Positions 1 to 10,108 of a stretch of 64,000 nucleotides of DNA are shown piece after piece (the stretch's first letter is position 1; each line of letters starts with the position of its first letter). Position numbers and translations under genes: made by a program. The stretch lies in the NCBI GenBank assembly GCA_031119205.1, contig JAVHYF010000012.1, positions 1-64,000 on the forward strand. Reading direction: 5' to 3'. The notes beneath the pieces were generated by a model. That model saw only the letters and a list, made by a program, of their open reading frames with translations. It was not told where the DNA came from and ran no database searches. The DNA comes from Moraxellaceae bacterium. Lineage in GTDB: Bacteria; Pseudomonadota; Gammaproteobacteria; Burkholderiales; Rhodocyclaceae.

Positions 1-1126
1 CCAGCAGGCGCACGCTCTGCAGGAAGTTGTGCGCCACCATCGGGCGGAACACGTTCAGTTCGAAGTTGCCGGAGGCGCCGCCGAAGTTGATCGCCACGTC
101 GTTGCCGAAGACCTGCGCGGCCAGCATCGTGACCGCCTCGCTCTGCGTCGGGTTCACCTTGCCGGGCATGATGGACGAGCCCGGCTCGTTCTCCGGGATG
201 CTGATCTCGCCGATGCCGCTGCGCGGGCCGCTGGCCAGCCAGCGCACGTCGTTGGCGATCTTCATCATGCTGGCGGCCAGGGTCTTCAGCGCGCCGTGGG
301 CATGCACGAAGGCGTCGCAGGCGGCCATCACCTCGAACTTGTTGGGTGCGGTCACGAAGGGCAGGCCGGTGAGTTGCGCCAGCTCGGCGGCCACCTGTTC
401 GGCATAGCCCTTGGGCGCGTTCAAACCGGTGCCGACGGCGGTGCCGCCCAGTGCCAGTTCGCAAAGGTGCGGCAGCGCGGCTTGCACATGGCGTTCGCCC
501 TGCGCGAGTTGCGCCACCCAGCCGGAGATCTCCTGGCCCAGGGTCAGCGGCGTGGCGTCCTGCAGGTGGGTGCGGCCGATCTTCACGATGTCGTCGAAGT
601 CGCGCGACTTCTGCTCCAGCGTGGCGCGCAGTTTCTGGATGGCAGGCAGGAGCTTGTGGGTCAGCGCTTCGACGGCCGCCACGTGCATCGCGGTCGGGAA
701 CACGTCGTTGCTGGACTGGCTGCGATTGACGTCGTCATTCGGGTGCACCAGCCGGCCTTCGCCGCGCTCGCCACCCAGCAGTTCGCTGGCACGGTTGGCC
801 AGCACTTCGTTGACGTTCATGTTGCTCTGCGTGCCGGAGCCGGTCTGCCACACCACCAGCGGGAACTCGCCCGGATGCTTGCCGGCGATGACCTCGTCGG
901 CGGCGGCGATGATGGCCTCGGTCTTCTTCGCGTCCTGCAGGCCCAGCGCGTGATTCACCTTCGCCGAGGCGCGTTTGACCTGCGCCAGCGCGCGGATGAT
1001 CTCGCGTGGTTGTTGCTCGCCGGAGATGTCGAAGTTCTGCAGGGAGCGCTGGGTCTGCGCGCCCCACAGGCGCTCTGCGGGGACGTCGATGGGGCCAAAG
1101 GTGTCGCGTTCGGAACGTGTGCTCAT
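1..1126 (-). CDS. fumC: Class II fumarate hydratase (3' part beyond left edge)
   Basis: Reverse-strand translation starts [32 protein letters not shown] and contains the class II fumarase signature [11 protein letters not shown]; open through position 1. Not listed in the ORF track because it has no stop inside the window. Confidence 0.95.
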   Translation of the reverse strand, partial: MSTRSERDTFGPIDVPAERLWGAQTQRSLQNFDISGEQQPREIIRALAQVKRASAKVNHALGLQDAKKTEAIIAAADEVIAGKHPGEFPLVVWQTGSGTQSNMNVNEVLANRASELLGGERGEGRLVHPNDDVNRSQSSNDVFPTAMHVAAVEALTHKLLPAIQKLRATLEQKSRDFDDIVKIGRTHLQDATPLTLGQEISGWVAQLAQGERHVQAALPHLCELALGGTAVGTGLNAPKGYAEQVAAELAQLTGLPFVTAPNKFEVMAACDAFVHAHGALKTLAASMMKIANDVRWLASGPRSGIGEISIPENEPGSSIMPGKVNPTQSEAVTMLAAQVFGNDVAINFGGASGNFELNVFRPMVAHNFLQSVRLL

Positions 1127-1200
1127 GAGTCTCTCTGTGTGATGCAGCCCGTCACGCGGGCTGCCTGTGGGATGGAGCGGGGCGATGGAGGAGGCGGAAG

Positions 1201-1596
1201 TCAGTCCGGCAGGCCGGACACGCTGTCGTCGCTGGTGCTCATGTCCAGGTGCGCCAGCTTCCAGCGTAGTCCGGCCAGCTGGCGATGGGCCAGTTCATGA
1301 TCGGCACAACCGGCAGCGAGGCTGGCCAGCTGGTCCATGGGTTCGTAGATGCGGTCGAGGCACATGGCGCGCCAGTACATGGGCAGGGCGGGGTCCGCCG
1401 CGGTGGCCAGCAGCAGCCGGCAGGCTTCCAGCGCCACCTGCCAGCGCGAATGGAAGCCGTTGCATTCCAGCCATTCGCCGATAGCCAGGTACTCGTCCAG
1501 CACGCGGGGCTCGCCGGGATACAGGGCCAGGCGCAGGCGCATGCCGACCCAGCGCCATTTCTCCACGGGACTCAGCCGGCAAAAGTAGTGGCGCAT
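1201..1596 (-). CDS. FagA-like (Fur-associated) small protein upstream of fumC
   Basis: [47 protein letters not shown]...; sits directly upstream of fumC on the same strand with a Fur box at its promoter, matching the fagA-fumC arrangement known in Pseudomonas. Confidence 0.65.
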   Translation of the reverse strand: MRHYFCRLSPVEKWRWVGMRLRLALYPGEPRVLDEYLAIGEWLECNGFHSRWQVALEACRLLLATAADPALPMYWRAMCLDRIYEPMDQLASLAAGCADHELAHRQLAGLRWKLAHLDMSTSDDSVSGLPD

Positions 1597-1614
1597 GTCT
1601 GCCCTTGTTTTGCA

Positions 1615-1633
1615 AATGAGAATTATTGTCATT
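1615..1633. promoter_or_regulatory. Putative Fur box
   Basis: 19-bp near-palindrome AATGAGAATTATTGTCATT (8 of 9 positions of each arm complementary), close to the classical Fur consensus; about 18 bp upstream of the 1201-1596 ORF start. Confidence 0.8.
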
Positions 1634-1795
1634 GGTATCGAACGGCTTGGCAAGGCCCGTCCGGACTGCTCTGATGCTGGCCTGAATGAATACGCCGTCA
1701 CGCCCTCGGGGCGGGGAGGGTGCGGGCGGGATCGTTTCCCGGTTCCGCAGGTCCACCCGGCAGGCGTGAGCGCCCGTCACATCGAGGAGAACGTC

Positions 1796-2383
1796 ATGCA
1801 GAGCCAGGAGCCCCGTAACGCGGTATCGCCGGACGGTGCAGTCCAATCCCGCCATTCGCGCAGCCTGCTGTCACGACTCGGTGCCGCGCTGGTGGCCTTG
1901 CTGCCACTGGCCGCCCCGGCGGCGACACCGCCCATCAACGCGCCGGCGCCTGCGTTCAGCCTCAAGGACCAGAGCGGCACGATGCGCAGCCTCAACGACT
2001 TCCGCGGCAAGTGGCTGGTGCTGTACTTCTACCCGAAGAACGACACACCCGGCTGCACCACGGAGGCCTGCAACTTCCGCGACGGTCACGCGATGATCCA
2101 GTCGCGTGGCGCCGAGGTGGTGGGGGTCAGCGTGGACGACACGGTGTCGCACCAGGCCTTCATCGCCAAGTACCAGTTGCCGTTTCCGCTGCTGGCCGAC
2201 GTGGAGGGCTCGGTGGCTCAGCGCTACGGCGCGCTGTCCGACTGGAAAGTCGTGAAGTTCGCCAAGCGCCAGACCTTCCTGATCGACCCGCAGGGCATGC
2301 TGCGCAAGGCTTATACCTCGGTCGATCCGGACACCCATGCCCAGCAGGTACTGCAGGACCTGGACGCGCTGGCGAAGAAGTGA
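1796..2383 (+). CDS. Peroxiredoxin (Bcp/AhpC-TSA family) with N-terminal signal-like segment
   Basis: Translation contains FYPKNDTPGCTTEACNFRD, the Bcp-type peroxidatic motif; hydrophobic N-terminus LGAALVALLPLAAPAAT. Confidence 0.9.
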   Translation: MQSQEPRNAVSPDGAVQSRHSRSLLSRLGAALVALLPLAAPAATPPINAPAPAFSLKDQSGTMRSLNDFRGKWLVLYFYPKNDTPGCTTEACNFRDGHAMIQSRGAEVVGVSVDDTVSHQAFIAKYQLPFPLLADVEGSVAQRYGALSDWKVVKFAKRQTFLIDPQGMLRKAYTSVDPDTHAQQVLQDLDALAKK

Positions 2384-2570
2384 CGCCTGGGCGTCACGCT
2401 CGGTGAGGCCTGCTGCGTGCCGCGCGAGGCCGCATCGGGGCTGAGGGAGCCGTCGGCGCGGTAGAATCCCGCCCCTGATCGCGCGGCCCTCGTCGCAGCA
2501 AGCAATGCATCGCCTGCTGCTGCCCGCTGCCGCGCGCTGCGACTCCTCCTTTCCCTCGTGCCGTCCTGCC

Positions 2571-4484
2571 ATGCCTCTGCTCACCGTCGATAAAGCCTGT
2601 CTCGCCTTCGGAGACGTGGCCCTGCTGGATCATGTCGACCTGGTGGTGGAAGCACGCGAGAAGATCGCCCTGATCGGCCGTAACGGTGCCGGCAAAAGCT
2701 CGTTGCTGCGCGCACTGGCCGGTGCGTCGAAGCTGGACGACGGCAGCATCTGGCGCCAGCCCGGCCTCAAGGCGGCCTACGTCGCGCAGGAGCCGGACTT
2801 CCCGCTGGACCGCGATGTCTTTGCCACCGTGGCCGACGGCGTCGGCGGCGCCGCGCGACTGATCGCCGAGTACCACGCCTGTGCGCAGGCGGTGGCGAAC
2901 GGCGACGAAGCCGCGCTTGCGCGCATGGCGGAGCTGCAGCACGAGCTGGAAGCCGGCGACGGCTGGACCCTGCATCACAAGGTGGAGCAGGTCATCGCCC
3001 GCCTGCGCCTGGACGGCAGTGCGCAGGTCGCCAGCCTGTCCGGCGGCGGCGTCAAGCGCGTGGCGCTGGCGCGTGCGCTGGCCGGCGAGCCGGACCTGCT
3101 GCTGCTGGACGAACCGACCAACCACCTCGACATCGACGCCATCGCCTGGCTGGAAGAACTGATCCGCGCGCATGCCGGCGCGGTGGTGGTCATCACCCAC
3201 GACCGCGCGTTCATGGACGCGGTGGCCACGCGCATCGTCGAGCTGGATCGCGGCCTCCTGGCGAGCTTTCCCGGCAGCTTCAGTGCCTACCAACAACGCA
3301 AGGCCGACATGCTGGCGATGGAGGCCAAGACCAACGCCGAGTTCGACAAATTCCTCGCGCAGGAGGAGGTGTGGATCCGCAAGGGCGTGGAAGCGCGTCG
3401 CACCCGCAACGAAGGTCGCGTGCGCCGTCTGGAGTCCCTGCGCCTGCAACGCGCAGCGCGGCGCGACCGCGTCGGCGACGTCGGCTTCCAGGTGGAGCGT
3501 GGCGAGCAGAGCGGCCAGCTCATCGCGGAGCTGACCAACGTCGGCAAATGCTTCGGCGAGCGCTGGGTGGTGCGTGACTTCTCGGCGCGCCTGATGCGCG
3601 GCGACCGCCTTGGTTTCATCGGCCCGAACGGCGCCGGCAAGACGACGCTGCTGAAGCTGATCCTCGGCGAGCTGGAGCCGGATGCCGGCAGCATCCGCCG
3701 CGGTACGAAACAGCAGGTCGCCTACTTCGACCAGTTCCGCAGCGTGCTGGACCCGGAGGCGATGATTGCCGACGTCATTTCGCCCGGTTCCGACTACGTG
3801 GAGATCGGTGGCACGAAGAAGCACGTGGTGGGTTACCTCGGCGACTTCCTGTTCGCGCCGCAGCGTGCGCGCTCACCGGTGAAGTCGCTGTCCGGCGGTG
3901 AACGCAACCGCCTGCTGCTCGCACGTCTGTTCGCACGTCCGGCCAACATCCTGGTGCTGGACGAACCGACCAATGACCTCGATGTGGAAACCCTGGAGCT
4001 GCTGGAGTCCTTGCTGCAGGACTACGACGGCACCGTCTTCCTCGTCAGCCACGACCGTACCTTCCTCGACAACGTGGTGACACAGACCATCGCTTCCGAA
4101 GGCGATGGCCGCTGGAAGGAGTACGCGGGCGGCTACAGCGACTGGGTGCGCCAGCGTCCCGCGCCGGGTGACAAGCCGGCTGCAAAGGAAGAGAAGCGGG
4201 AAGAGCGGCGGGAAGAGCGGCGCGAGGAAGCCAGGCCTGCCGTCGCGGGTCGCGCGGTGAAGCTCGGCTTCAACGAGAAGCGCGAGCTGGAAGCGCTGCC
4301 CGGCAAGATCTCCGCGCTGGAGGCGGAGCAGGCCACGCTGCAGAAACAGCTCGCCGACCCGGACGTCTACAAGAACCGCGGTGGCGAGGTGGTGACGATG
4401 AACGCGCGTCTCGAAGCCATCGAGGAAGAACTGCTCAACCTGCTCGAACGCTGGGAGCTGCTGGACAAGAAGGCGGCAGGCTGA
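2571..4484 (+). CDS. uup: ABC-F family ATPase, Uup-like
   Basis: Two ABC domains (GRNGAGKSS, LSGGG; GPNGAGKTT, LSGGERNR) and charged C-terminal coiled coil. Confidence 0.88.
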   Translation: MPLLTVDKACLAFGDVALLDHVDLVVEAREKIALIGRNGAGKSSLLRALAGASKLDDGSIWRQPGLKAAYVAQEPDFPLDRDVFATVADGVGGAARLIAEYHACAQAVANGDEAALARMAELQHELEAGDGWTLHHKVEQVIARLRLDGSAQVASLSGGGVKRVALARALAGEPDLLLLDEPTNHLDIDAIAWLEELIRAHAGAVVVITHDRAFMDAVATRIVELDRGLLASFPGSFSAYQQRKADMLAMEAKTNAEFDKFLAQEEVWIRKGVEARRTRNEGRVRRLESLRLQRAARRDRVGDVGFQVERGEQSGQLIAELTNVGKCFGERWVVRDFSARLMRGDRLGFIGPNGAGKTTLLKLILGELEPDAGSIRRGTKQQVAYFDQFRSVLDPEAMIADVISPGSDYVEIGGTKKHVVGYLGDFLFAPQRARSPVKSLSGGERNRLLLARLFARPANILVLDEPTNDLDVETLELLESLLQDYDGTVFLVSHDRTFLDNVVTQTIASEGDGRWKEYAGGYSDWVRQRPAPGDKPAAKEEKREERREERREEARPAVAGRAVKLGFNEKRELEALPGKISALEAEQATLQKQLADPDVYKNRGGEVVTMNARLEAIEEELLNLLERWELLDKKAAG

Positions 4485-4515
4485 CGGCCGCAACGCCGCA
4501 GGACACGACCCCGGA

Positions 4516-4541
4516 AAAGCCCCGCGATGCGGGGCTTTTTT
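4516..4541 (+). terminator. Rho-independent terminator after uup
   Basis: AAGCCCCGCGATGCGGGGCTTTTTT hairpin plus T-run. Confidence 0.8.
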
Positions 4542-4708
4542 GCGTCTACCGCCCATGACGGCGGGGTGGCCTCTCGTTGGTCAGCGCAGAAAACGTTTCC
4601 CTCTCCCGGCCGGATTTCCGGTCAGACCACCGCGCTTGTCCCTCAGCGAACAACTTTGTCTGGCAATGCAGTCTGGCGCCAGGATGCGCTGACTGCTGCA
4701 CTTGCACA

Positions 4709-4724
4709 TGGCATGGCTCCTGCA
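4709..4724 (+). promoter_or_regulatory. Candidate sigma-54 (-24/-12) promoter upstream of the GT-C/NPCBM gene
   Basis: TGGCATGGCTCCTGCA: GG and GC dinucleotides separated by the canonical 12 bp; two mismatches to TGGCACG-N4-TTGCW. Confidence 0.45.
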
Positions 4725-4794
4725 CTATCCGCGACGGCAGGCGGGCTCAGGCTCGCGCAGCACAACACAAAAAAAGCAGTGCGACGGAGACAAG

Positions 4795-6639
4795 ATGTAC
4801 GACAACATGAAGCTGGCCAGCCCGCTCGGGCTGGGGCAGGAGGCCGTGCCGCGCGTGTCGCAGGCATGCCGTCCGCTGGGGTTCTGGCTGTTCGCGGCAA
4901 CCATCCTCAATCTCTTCCTGGCAGGCGGCAACGGTTTCGGTTCCGACATCCAGTACTGGGTGGACTGGACGCGGCACATGCAGCTGGTGGGGTACGCCAA
5001 TTTCGGCGGTAACTATCCCCCTGCCTACATCCACTGGTTGTGGCTGGTCGGGCGCCTGTACGACCTGCTCGGCATCATGCCGGCCAACGACATCCTGCTG
5101 CGCTTCCTGGCCAATACGCCGGTATGGCTATGTCATCTCGCCATGATGGGGGTCATGGCGCGCCTGATGAGCCGGCGTCACGTCGGTGACGGCGAGTGGA
5201 ACGGACTGATGGCGCTGGCCGCGCTCAACCCGGCGATCCTGATCGACGGGCCGATCTGGGGCCAGGTCGACATCATCTTCTCGCTGTGGATCGGCCTTGC
5301 GCTGCTGTGGCTGATCCGCGGGCACTACCTGCTGCTGGTGGCACCGATGCTCACGCTGGCGCTGCTCACCAAGTTCCAGACGATCTGCATCGCCCCGGTG
5401 CTGTTGCCGCTGGTGTGGACGCATCGTCGCAGTCAGCGTCTATGGGCCGGCCTGCTGCTCGTAGTGCCGGTGGCGTTGCTGATCCTGATGCCCTACCTGC
5501 GTGCCGGCAGCTTTGACCTGATGCTGGAGCAGGCTTACCTGCAGGCCTCGTCGATGTACCCGGTGGCGACGCTGAACGCCACCAACTTCTGGTACCTGCT
5601 GGGCCTCAACGATGTGCATCACAGCCGCTTCCTGTTCGACATCGCGCGGGATGCGAAGGGCGCCGAGAAGCTGTTCACCGCGCAGTACGGCGGCCTCGTG
5701 CTGTTCGCGTTGTGGAGCCTATGGCTGACGGTCGATGGCTTCCTCCACAACCGGCCCGAGCGCCACTGGCGCAACGCCATGCTGAGCACGGTCGGTTTCT
5801 TCCTCTTCCTGCCGGCGATGCACGAGCGCTACATGTTCCCGGCGGTGGTCATCGCGTTGATCGCGGCGGCGGCGTACTCGCGCTTCATCCTGCATGCGTT
5901 GGTGATCACCGTGCTGATCACCGGCCACCTGTTGTTCGTCATGGCGCCCGGGATCGGTCCGCACACGCCTTACGTGCTGTCGGTGCTGACCCTCCTGCTG
6001 GCGGTCGGCATGGCGGTGCGCGGCACGCCCGATGGATTGTTGCGTACGCGCTGGTTCAACCAGCACCTCGGCATCTGGCTGGTCGTCTGCGTGACGGCGT
6101 GGGCCGGCATGCTGGCTTTCCATCTGGATGTAGCCGTTGAGCAGCGCGAACGCCTGTCCGGCTCGATGGGCTGGATCGACGCGACCCTGGTGCCCGGCCG
6201 GCATCACCGCCAGAGCTGGGGTGACCTGCGCATCAACGCCAACGTCGGCAATCGCCCCTTGCTGGTAGGGAATCAGGCCTTCTCAAGCGGCTTCGGCACG
6301 CACGCACCGTCCACCATCGACATCCCGGTGCCACGTTCCGCAAGGACCTTCACGGCGCAGGTGGGCGTGGACGCAGGCGCACCGCAGGGCGAGATTGCCT
6401 TCGAGGTGCGGGTGGACGGCGTGAACGTGTGGCGCAGCCCGCCGGTCCGCGGCGAGGAGGGGCGTCTGTTCAACGTGGAAGTGGACGTGCGCGGCAAGGG
6501 CCGTGTCGAACTGGTGGCTCACGAGCTCGACAGCATGACCGCCGACCATGCCAACTGGCTCAACCCGCGCTTCCTGACGCAGCCGCTGGCGACGGCTGGA
6601 GCGCAAACGGCAACCGGGACAACGCGCGACGAGCCCTGA
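4795..6639 (+). CDS. Multi-TM GT-C-like glycosyltransferase with C-terminal NPCBM-like domain
   Basis: Many TM segments in the N-terminal two thirds; C-terminus AFSSGFGTHAPSTIDIPVP...FTAQVGVDAGA...VRVDGVNVWRSPPVRG...VELVAHELDSMTADHANWLNP resembles NPCBM domains. Start at 4795 has an RBS-like GGAGA. Confidence 0.7.
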   Translation: MYDNMKLASPLGLGQEAVPRVSQACRPLGFWLFAATILNLFLAGGNGFGSDIQYWVDWTRHMQLVGYANFGGNYPPAYIHWLWLVGRLYDLLGIMPANDILLRFLANTPVWLCHLAMMGVMARLMSRRHVGDGEWNGLMALAALNPAILIDGPIWGQVDIIFSLWIGLALLWLIRGHYLLLVAPMLTLALLTKFQTICIAPVLLPLVWTHRRSQRLWAGLLLVVPVALLILMPYLRAGSFDLMLEQAYLQASSMYPVATLNATNFWYLLGLNDVHHSRFLFDIARDAKGAEKLFTAQYGGLVLFALWSLWLTVDGFLHNRPERHWRNAMLSTVGFFLFLPAMHERYMFPAVVIALIAAAAYSRFILHALVITVLITGHLLFVMAPGIGPHTPYVLSVLTLLLAVGMAVRGTPDGLLRTRWFNQHLGIWLVVCVTAWAGMLAFHLDVAVEQRERLSGSMGWIDATLVPGRHHRQSWGDLRINANVGNRPLLVGNQAFSSGFGTHAPSTIDIPVPRSARTFTAQVGVDAGAPQGEIAFEVRVDGVNVWRSPPVRGEEGRLFNVEVDVRGKGRVELVAHELDSMTADHANWLNPRFLTQPLATAGAQTATGTTRDEP

Positions 6640-6694
6640 GCGAGGGCCGAACTCCGCTACCGCGCACCGCCGCCCTTGCGCGACGGTGGGCGGC

Positions 6695-7921
6695 TCAGCG
6701 GTACATGTAGTCGCGGGTCAGTGGCAGGGCCTGGTGGGCGAGGCTGGCAGGGCGTGTCGCGACGATCTGGTGCAGGGCAATCCAGTTGGCGTCGAAGGCG
6801 TGTGCGCAGCCGGCGAGGTAGGCGCGCCAGACGCGGAAACGTTTCTCACCGGCGATCTCGCGCAGGCGCGCCGCGTTCGCCTCGAAGCGGGCGCTCCAGT
6901 GCTGCAGGGTCATGGCGTAATGCAGACGCAGGTTCTCGACGTCGGTGGCCTCCAGCCCGGCGCCGGACATTTCCTGCAGGGTCAGGCCGATGTGCGGCAG
7001 CTCGCCGTTCGGAAAGACGTAGCGGTCGATGAAGTCACCGCCACCGAAGGGCGTGCCGCCCGATCCGGCGTCGCTGCTGGTGATGCCGTGGTTCATCGCG
7101 ATGCCGTCGTCTTCCAGCAGGTCGTGCACCTTGCGGAAGTAGCTGCGCAGGTTGGCCAGGCCGACATGTTCGAACATGCCCACGCTGGTGATGCGGTCAA
7201 AGCGCTCGGGTACGTCACGGTAGTCCTGCAGGCGGATCTCGATGCGGTCCTGCAAGCCGGCTTCGCGCACACGCTGGGTGGCCAGTTCGAACTGGCGGTG
7301 CGACAGCGTGACGCCCACGCAGCGGGCGCCGAAGTGCTGCGCCGCGCGCAGCACCAGCGCGCCCCAGCCGCAACCGATATCCAGCAGGCGCTGCCCGGGT
7401 TGCAGGCGGATCTTGCGCAGGATGTGATCGATCTTCTGTTCCTGGGCCTGTTCCAGCGTCTGGCCGGCGCTGTGGAAGTAGGCGCAGGAGTACACCATGT
7501 GGCGGTCCAGCCACAGGCTGTAGAACTCGTTGGACACGTCGTAGTGGTGCTGGATGGAGTCTGAGTCCAGCTTGCGGGAGTGCGACAGGCGGGCCACCTT
7601 CGACTGCACGGCTGCGCCGGCGCGCGAGGCCATGTCGGCAGACAGACGCACGACATCCTGCACCGGGCCTTCCACATCGAGCAGGCCCTCGACGTAGGCT
7701 GATGCCAGCGACGACAGCGAGGGCCGCATGACGTGGGGCAGTGCGCGCGGGGAACGCAGACGCATCAGCACCTGCGGGCTGGCGCCCAGATGAAACTGTT
7801 TGCCGTTCCACAGCTCCAGGGTCAGGGGGATGTCGTGGTCAGCGGTCCAGTCAGCGAGACGGGCGCCGATACTGCGCTCGGCAATCGGCCCCGGCAGGTG
7901 TGCAACCAGTTGATGAAGCAT
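6695..7921 (-). CDS. cfa: Cyclopropane-fatty-acyl-phospholipid synthase
   Basis: HYDVSNEFYSLWLDRHMVYSCAYF, LLDIGCGWGALVLRAA, GITSSDAGSGG; typical CFA synthase family translation. Confidence 0.92.
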   Translation of the reverse strand: MLHQLVAHLPGPIAERSIGARLADWTADHDIPLTLELWNGKQFHLGASPQVLMRLRSPRALPHVMRPSLSSLASAYVEGLLDVEGPVQDVVRLSADMASRAGAAVQSKVARLSHSRKLDSDSIQHHYDVSNEFYSLWLDRHMVYSCAYFHSAGQTLEQAQEQKIDHILRKIRLQPGQRLLDIGCGWGALVLRAAQHFGARCVGVTLSHRQFELATQRVREAGLQDRIEIRLQDYRDVPERFDRITSVGMFEHVGLANLRSYFRKVHDLLEDDGIAMNHGITSSDAGSGGTPFGGGDFIDRYVFPNGELPHIGLTLQEMSGAGLEATDVENLRLHYAMTLQHWSARFEANAARLREIAGEKRFRVWRAYLAGCAHAFDANWIALHQIVATRPASLAHQALPLTRDYMYR

Positions 7922-8032
7922 GGCGCGCGCTCCAGCAATTCCATATGGACGGAATTGTAGGTAGCCGCCAGAGCCGCTCGAAAGTATGAAGGCTATTGAC
8001 GATAGCTATATCGGCACGGCACAGCGACGGGC

Positions 8033-9016
8033 CTAGCTGTCGTCCTCTGCGCGGAAGAAGAGGTTTGTGTCGCGCCAGCTGGTGCGGGTCATGGCGACTT
8101 CCAGCTTTTCCATCGGCGGCCAGTACTCCTGCGGTACTCCCAGTCGCTGCATGAAGGTTTCCGGCGGCAGCCGCAACAGCTGGTTGATCTCGGAGAAGTC
8201 GTCGGGCAGGGCCGGGTCGCTCCAGCCATTGGCTGCGTGACGGGCGAGGTTGCAGGCCAGGATCACGGTACGCACGCGCGGATTGTCGGCCTGTCGTTCA
8301 TCCATCAGGCTGACCAGCAACTCCGGCAGGTGCCAGGCCTTGGCCAACGCCACCTGGATCTCGCTGACCGGCGCGCCGAGCACCGAGCGTTGCGCCACCG
8401 CGCTGCGCAGGCCCTGGGTGGCCGTGAGCACCTGGGTGACCTTCATCATCATGGCGGGTGCGAAGCACCACAGCAGGATCTCGGCGGCTTCGTGCAGCAG
8501 GGCGGCTACGGTCACTTCATCGACGTCCAGATCGTGGCGGATCACCGCCCAGTCCCGTGCGTAATGGGCTGCCTGTTTGGCGCGTGCAATCACCCGCAGC
8601 AGGCCGACGAGCGCCTTGGGGTGAGTGGCGAGCCGCTCTTCCACTGTCGGCAACTCGGCGAACGCCTCGAAGAAAGGCGTCACCCCCAGCATCATGATGG
8701 CGCGCTCGATGGTGGTGATGTCGTGGTTCTGGCTGCGGCTGCGATTGGCTTCAAGGTGCAGCAGCACGCGCAGGGTCATCAACGGGTCCTGCAGGACCAC
8801 GCTGGCGATGCGGCGGCCGCTGACGCTTTCTTCCTCCTGCCGCAAGGCGGCGAGTTCGCGCACGGTGCGCCGCAGCACGGGCAGCGGCGTGGCGCTAAAG
8901 TAAGCAAGGTAGCGGTCGATGTTGTTCAGAGCGTTGTTGATCATGGCCAAGCAGACGCGATTGACAGGCCTTACAACGGCTTCCCACCAAGGCAACTTGA
9001 ACAGGCGCAGTGCCAT
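8033..9016 (-). CDS. HDOD domain protein
   Basis: Translation IASVVLQDPLMTLRVLLHLEANRSRSQNHDITTIERAIMMLGVTPFF...VAALLHEAAEILLW typical of HDOD domains. Confidence 0.8.
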   Translation of the reverse strand: MALRLFKLPWWEAVVRPVNRVCLAMINNALNNIDRYLAYFSATPLPVLRRTVRELAALRQEEESVSGRRIASVVLQDPLMTLRVLLHLEANRSRSQNHDITTIERAIMMLGVTPFFEAFAELPTVEERLATHPKALVGLLRVIARAKQAAHYARDWAVIRHDLDVDEVTVAALLHEAAEILLWCFAPAMMMKVTQVLTATQGLRSAVAQRSVLGAPVSEIQVALAKAWHLPELLVSLMDERQADNPRVRTVILACNLARHAANGWSDPALPDDFSEINQLLRLPPETFMQRLGVPQEYWPPMEKLEVAMTRTSWRDTNLFFRAEDDS

Positions 9017-9051
9017 AATTGCTGCCCCATCGCCGGAATCAGGAGCAGGCA

Positions 9052-10053
9052 GTGACGCCTTTCAGAGCCTATATCGTCGAACAGGATGCCGCACGCAAGG
9101 TCAGCAGCCGGCTGGCTACGCTGGATGAGGCGGAGCTCGACGCCGGCGACGTACTGATCAGGGTGGCGTATTCCAGCGTCAACTACAAGGATGCGCTGGC
9201 GCTGACGGGCAAGGGCGCCATCGTGCGACGCTTCCCCTGTGTGCCCGGCATCGACCTCGCCGGCACGGTGGTTCGCAGCGCTGCGCCGCGCTTCCGTCCC
9301 GGTGATGCCGTTCTGGCAACCAGCTATGACCTCGGCGTTGCGCACCATGGTGGCTATGCCGAGTACGCCCTGGTGCCGGGCGGCTGGGTGTTGCCGCTGC
9401 CGGACGGCCTGTCCCTGTCGCAATCCATGGCACTGGGCACTGCCGGCCTGACCGCTGCCCTGGCCATCAACCGCATGGAAGACAATGGTCTGAAGCCCGA
9501 AAGCGGCCCGGTGCTGGTCACGGGCGCGACGGGGGGCGTGGGCTCGCTGGCCATCGACATGCTGGCTGGACGGGGCTACGAAGTGGTCGCCCTGACCGGC
9601 AAGGCGGACCAGGCAGACTGGCTCAAGTCGATTGGCGCCGCTCGTGTCATGCTGCGCGCTGATCTTGCATTGCCGACCACTCGCCCGCTGGACAAGGGGC
9701 TTTGGGCGGGTGCGGTCGATAATCTCGGTGGGGATGTGCTGGCATGGATTGCCAGTACCACCAAACCGCAGGGCCTGATTGCCAGCATTGGCCTGGCCAG
9801 CGGTACGCAACTGGACACGACGGTGATGCCCTTCGTGCTACGAGGGGTCAGTCTTCTGGGTATTGATTCCGCCTATATCGGCTTCGGCCCGCGCGAGCGT
9901 GCCTGGGCCCGTCTGGCGGGAGACCTGCGCCCGCGCCATCTTGATGCCGTAACAAGGGTGGTGGAGTTTGAACAACTGCCGGCTGTGTGCGAGCAGCTCA
10001 TGGCCGGTGATGCGCATGGCCGTACGGTGGTGCGCATCGGAGATGCTGTGTGA
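9052..10053 (+). CDS. AcuI/YhdH-type MDR oxidoreductase (acrylyl-CoA reductase family)
   Basis: LIRVAYSSVNYKDALALTGKGAIVRRFPCVPGIDLAGTVV...VLVTGATGGVGSLAIDMLAGRGYEVVALTGK; GTG start at 9052. Confidence 0.88.
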   Translation: MTPFRAYIVEQDAARKVSSRLATLDEAELDAGDVLIRVAYSSVNYKDALALTGKGAIVRRFPCVPGIDLAGTVVRSAAPRFRPGDAVLATSYDLGVAHHGGYAEYALVPGGWVLPLPDGLSLSQSMALGTAGLTAALAINRMEDNGLKPESGPVLVTGATGGVGSLAIDMLAGRGYEVVALTGKADQADWLKSIGAARVMLRADLALPTTRPLDKGLWAGAVDNLGGDVLAWIASTTKPQGLIASIGLASGTQLDTTVMPFVLRGVSLLGIDSAYIGFGPRERAWARLAGDLRPRHLDAVTRVVEFEQLPAVCEQLMAGDAHGRTVVRIGDAV

Positions 10054-10108
10054 GCGTAGCTGAGAGTGGGGATCTGCCAATGAGCCGCTGCGGACGGGGT
10101 ACCGACCG

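Noticed and set aside
29-1300. 423-aa plus-strand ORF
   Set aside because: Shadow of fumC on the opposite strand.
2394-3824. 476-aa minus-strand ORF
   Set aside because: Shadow of uup.
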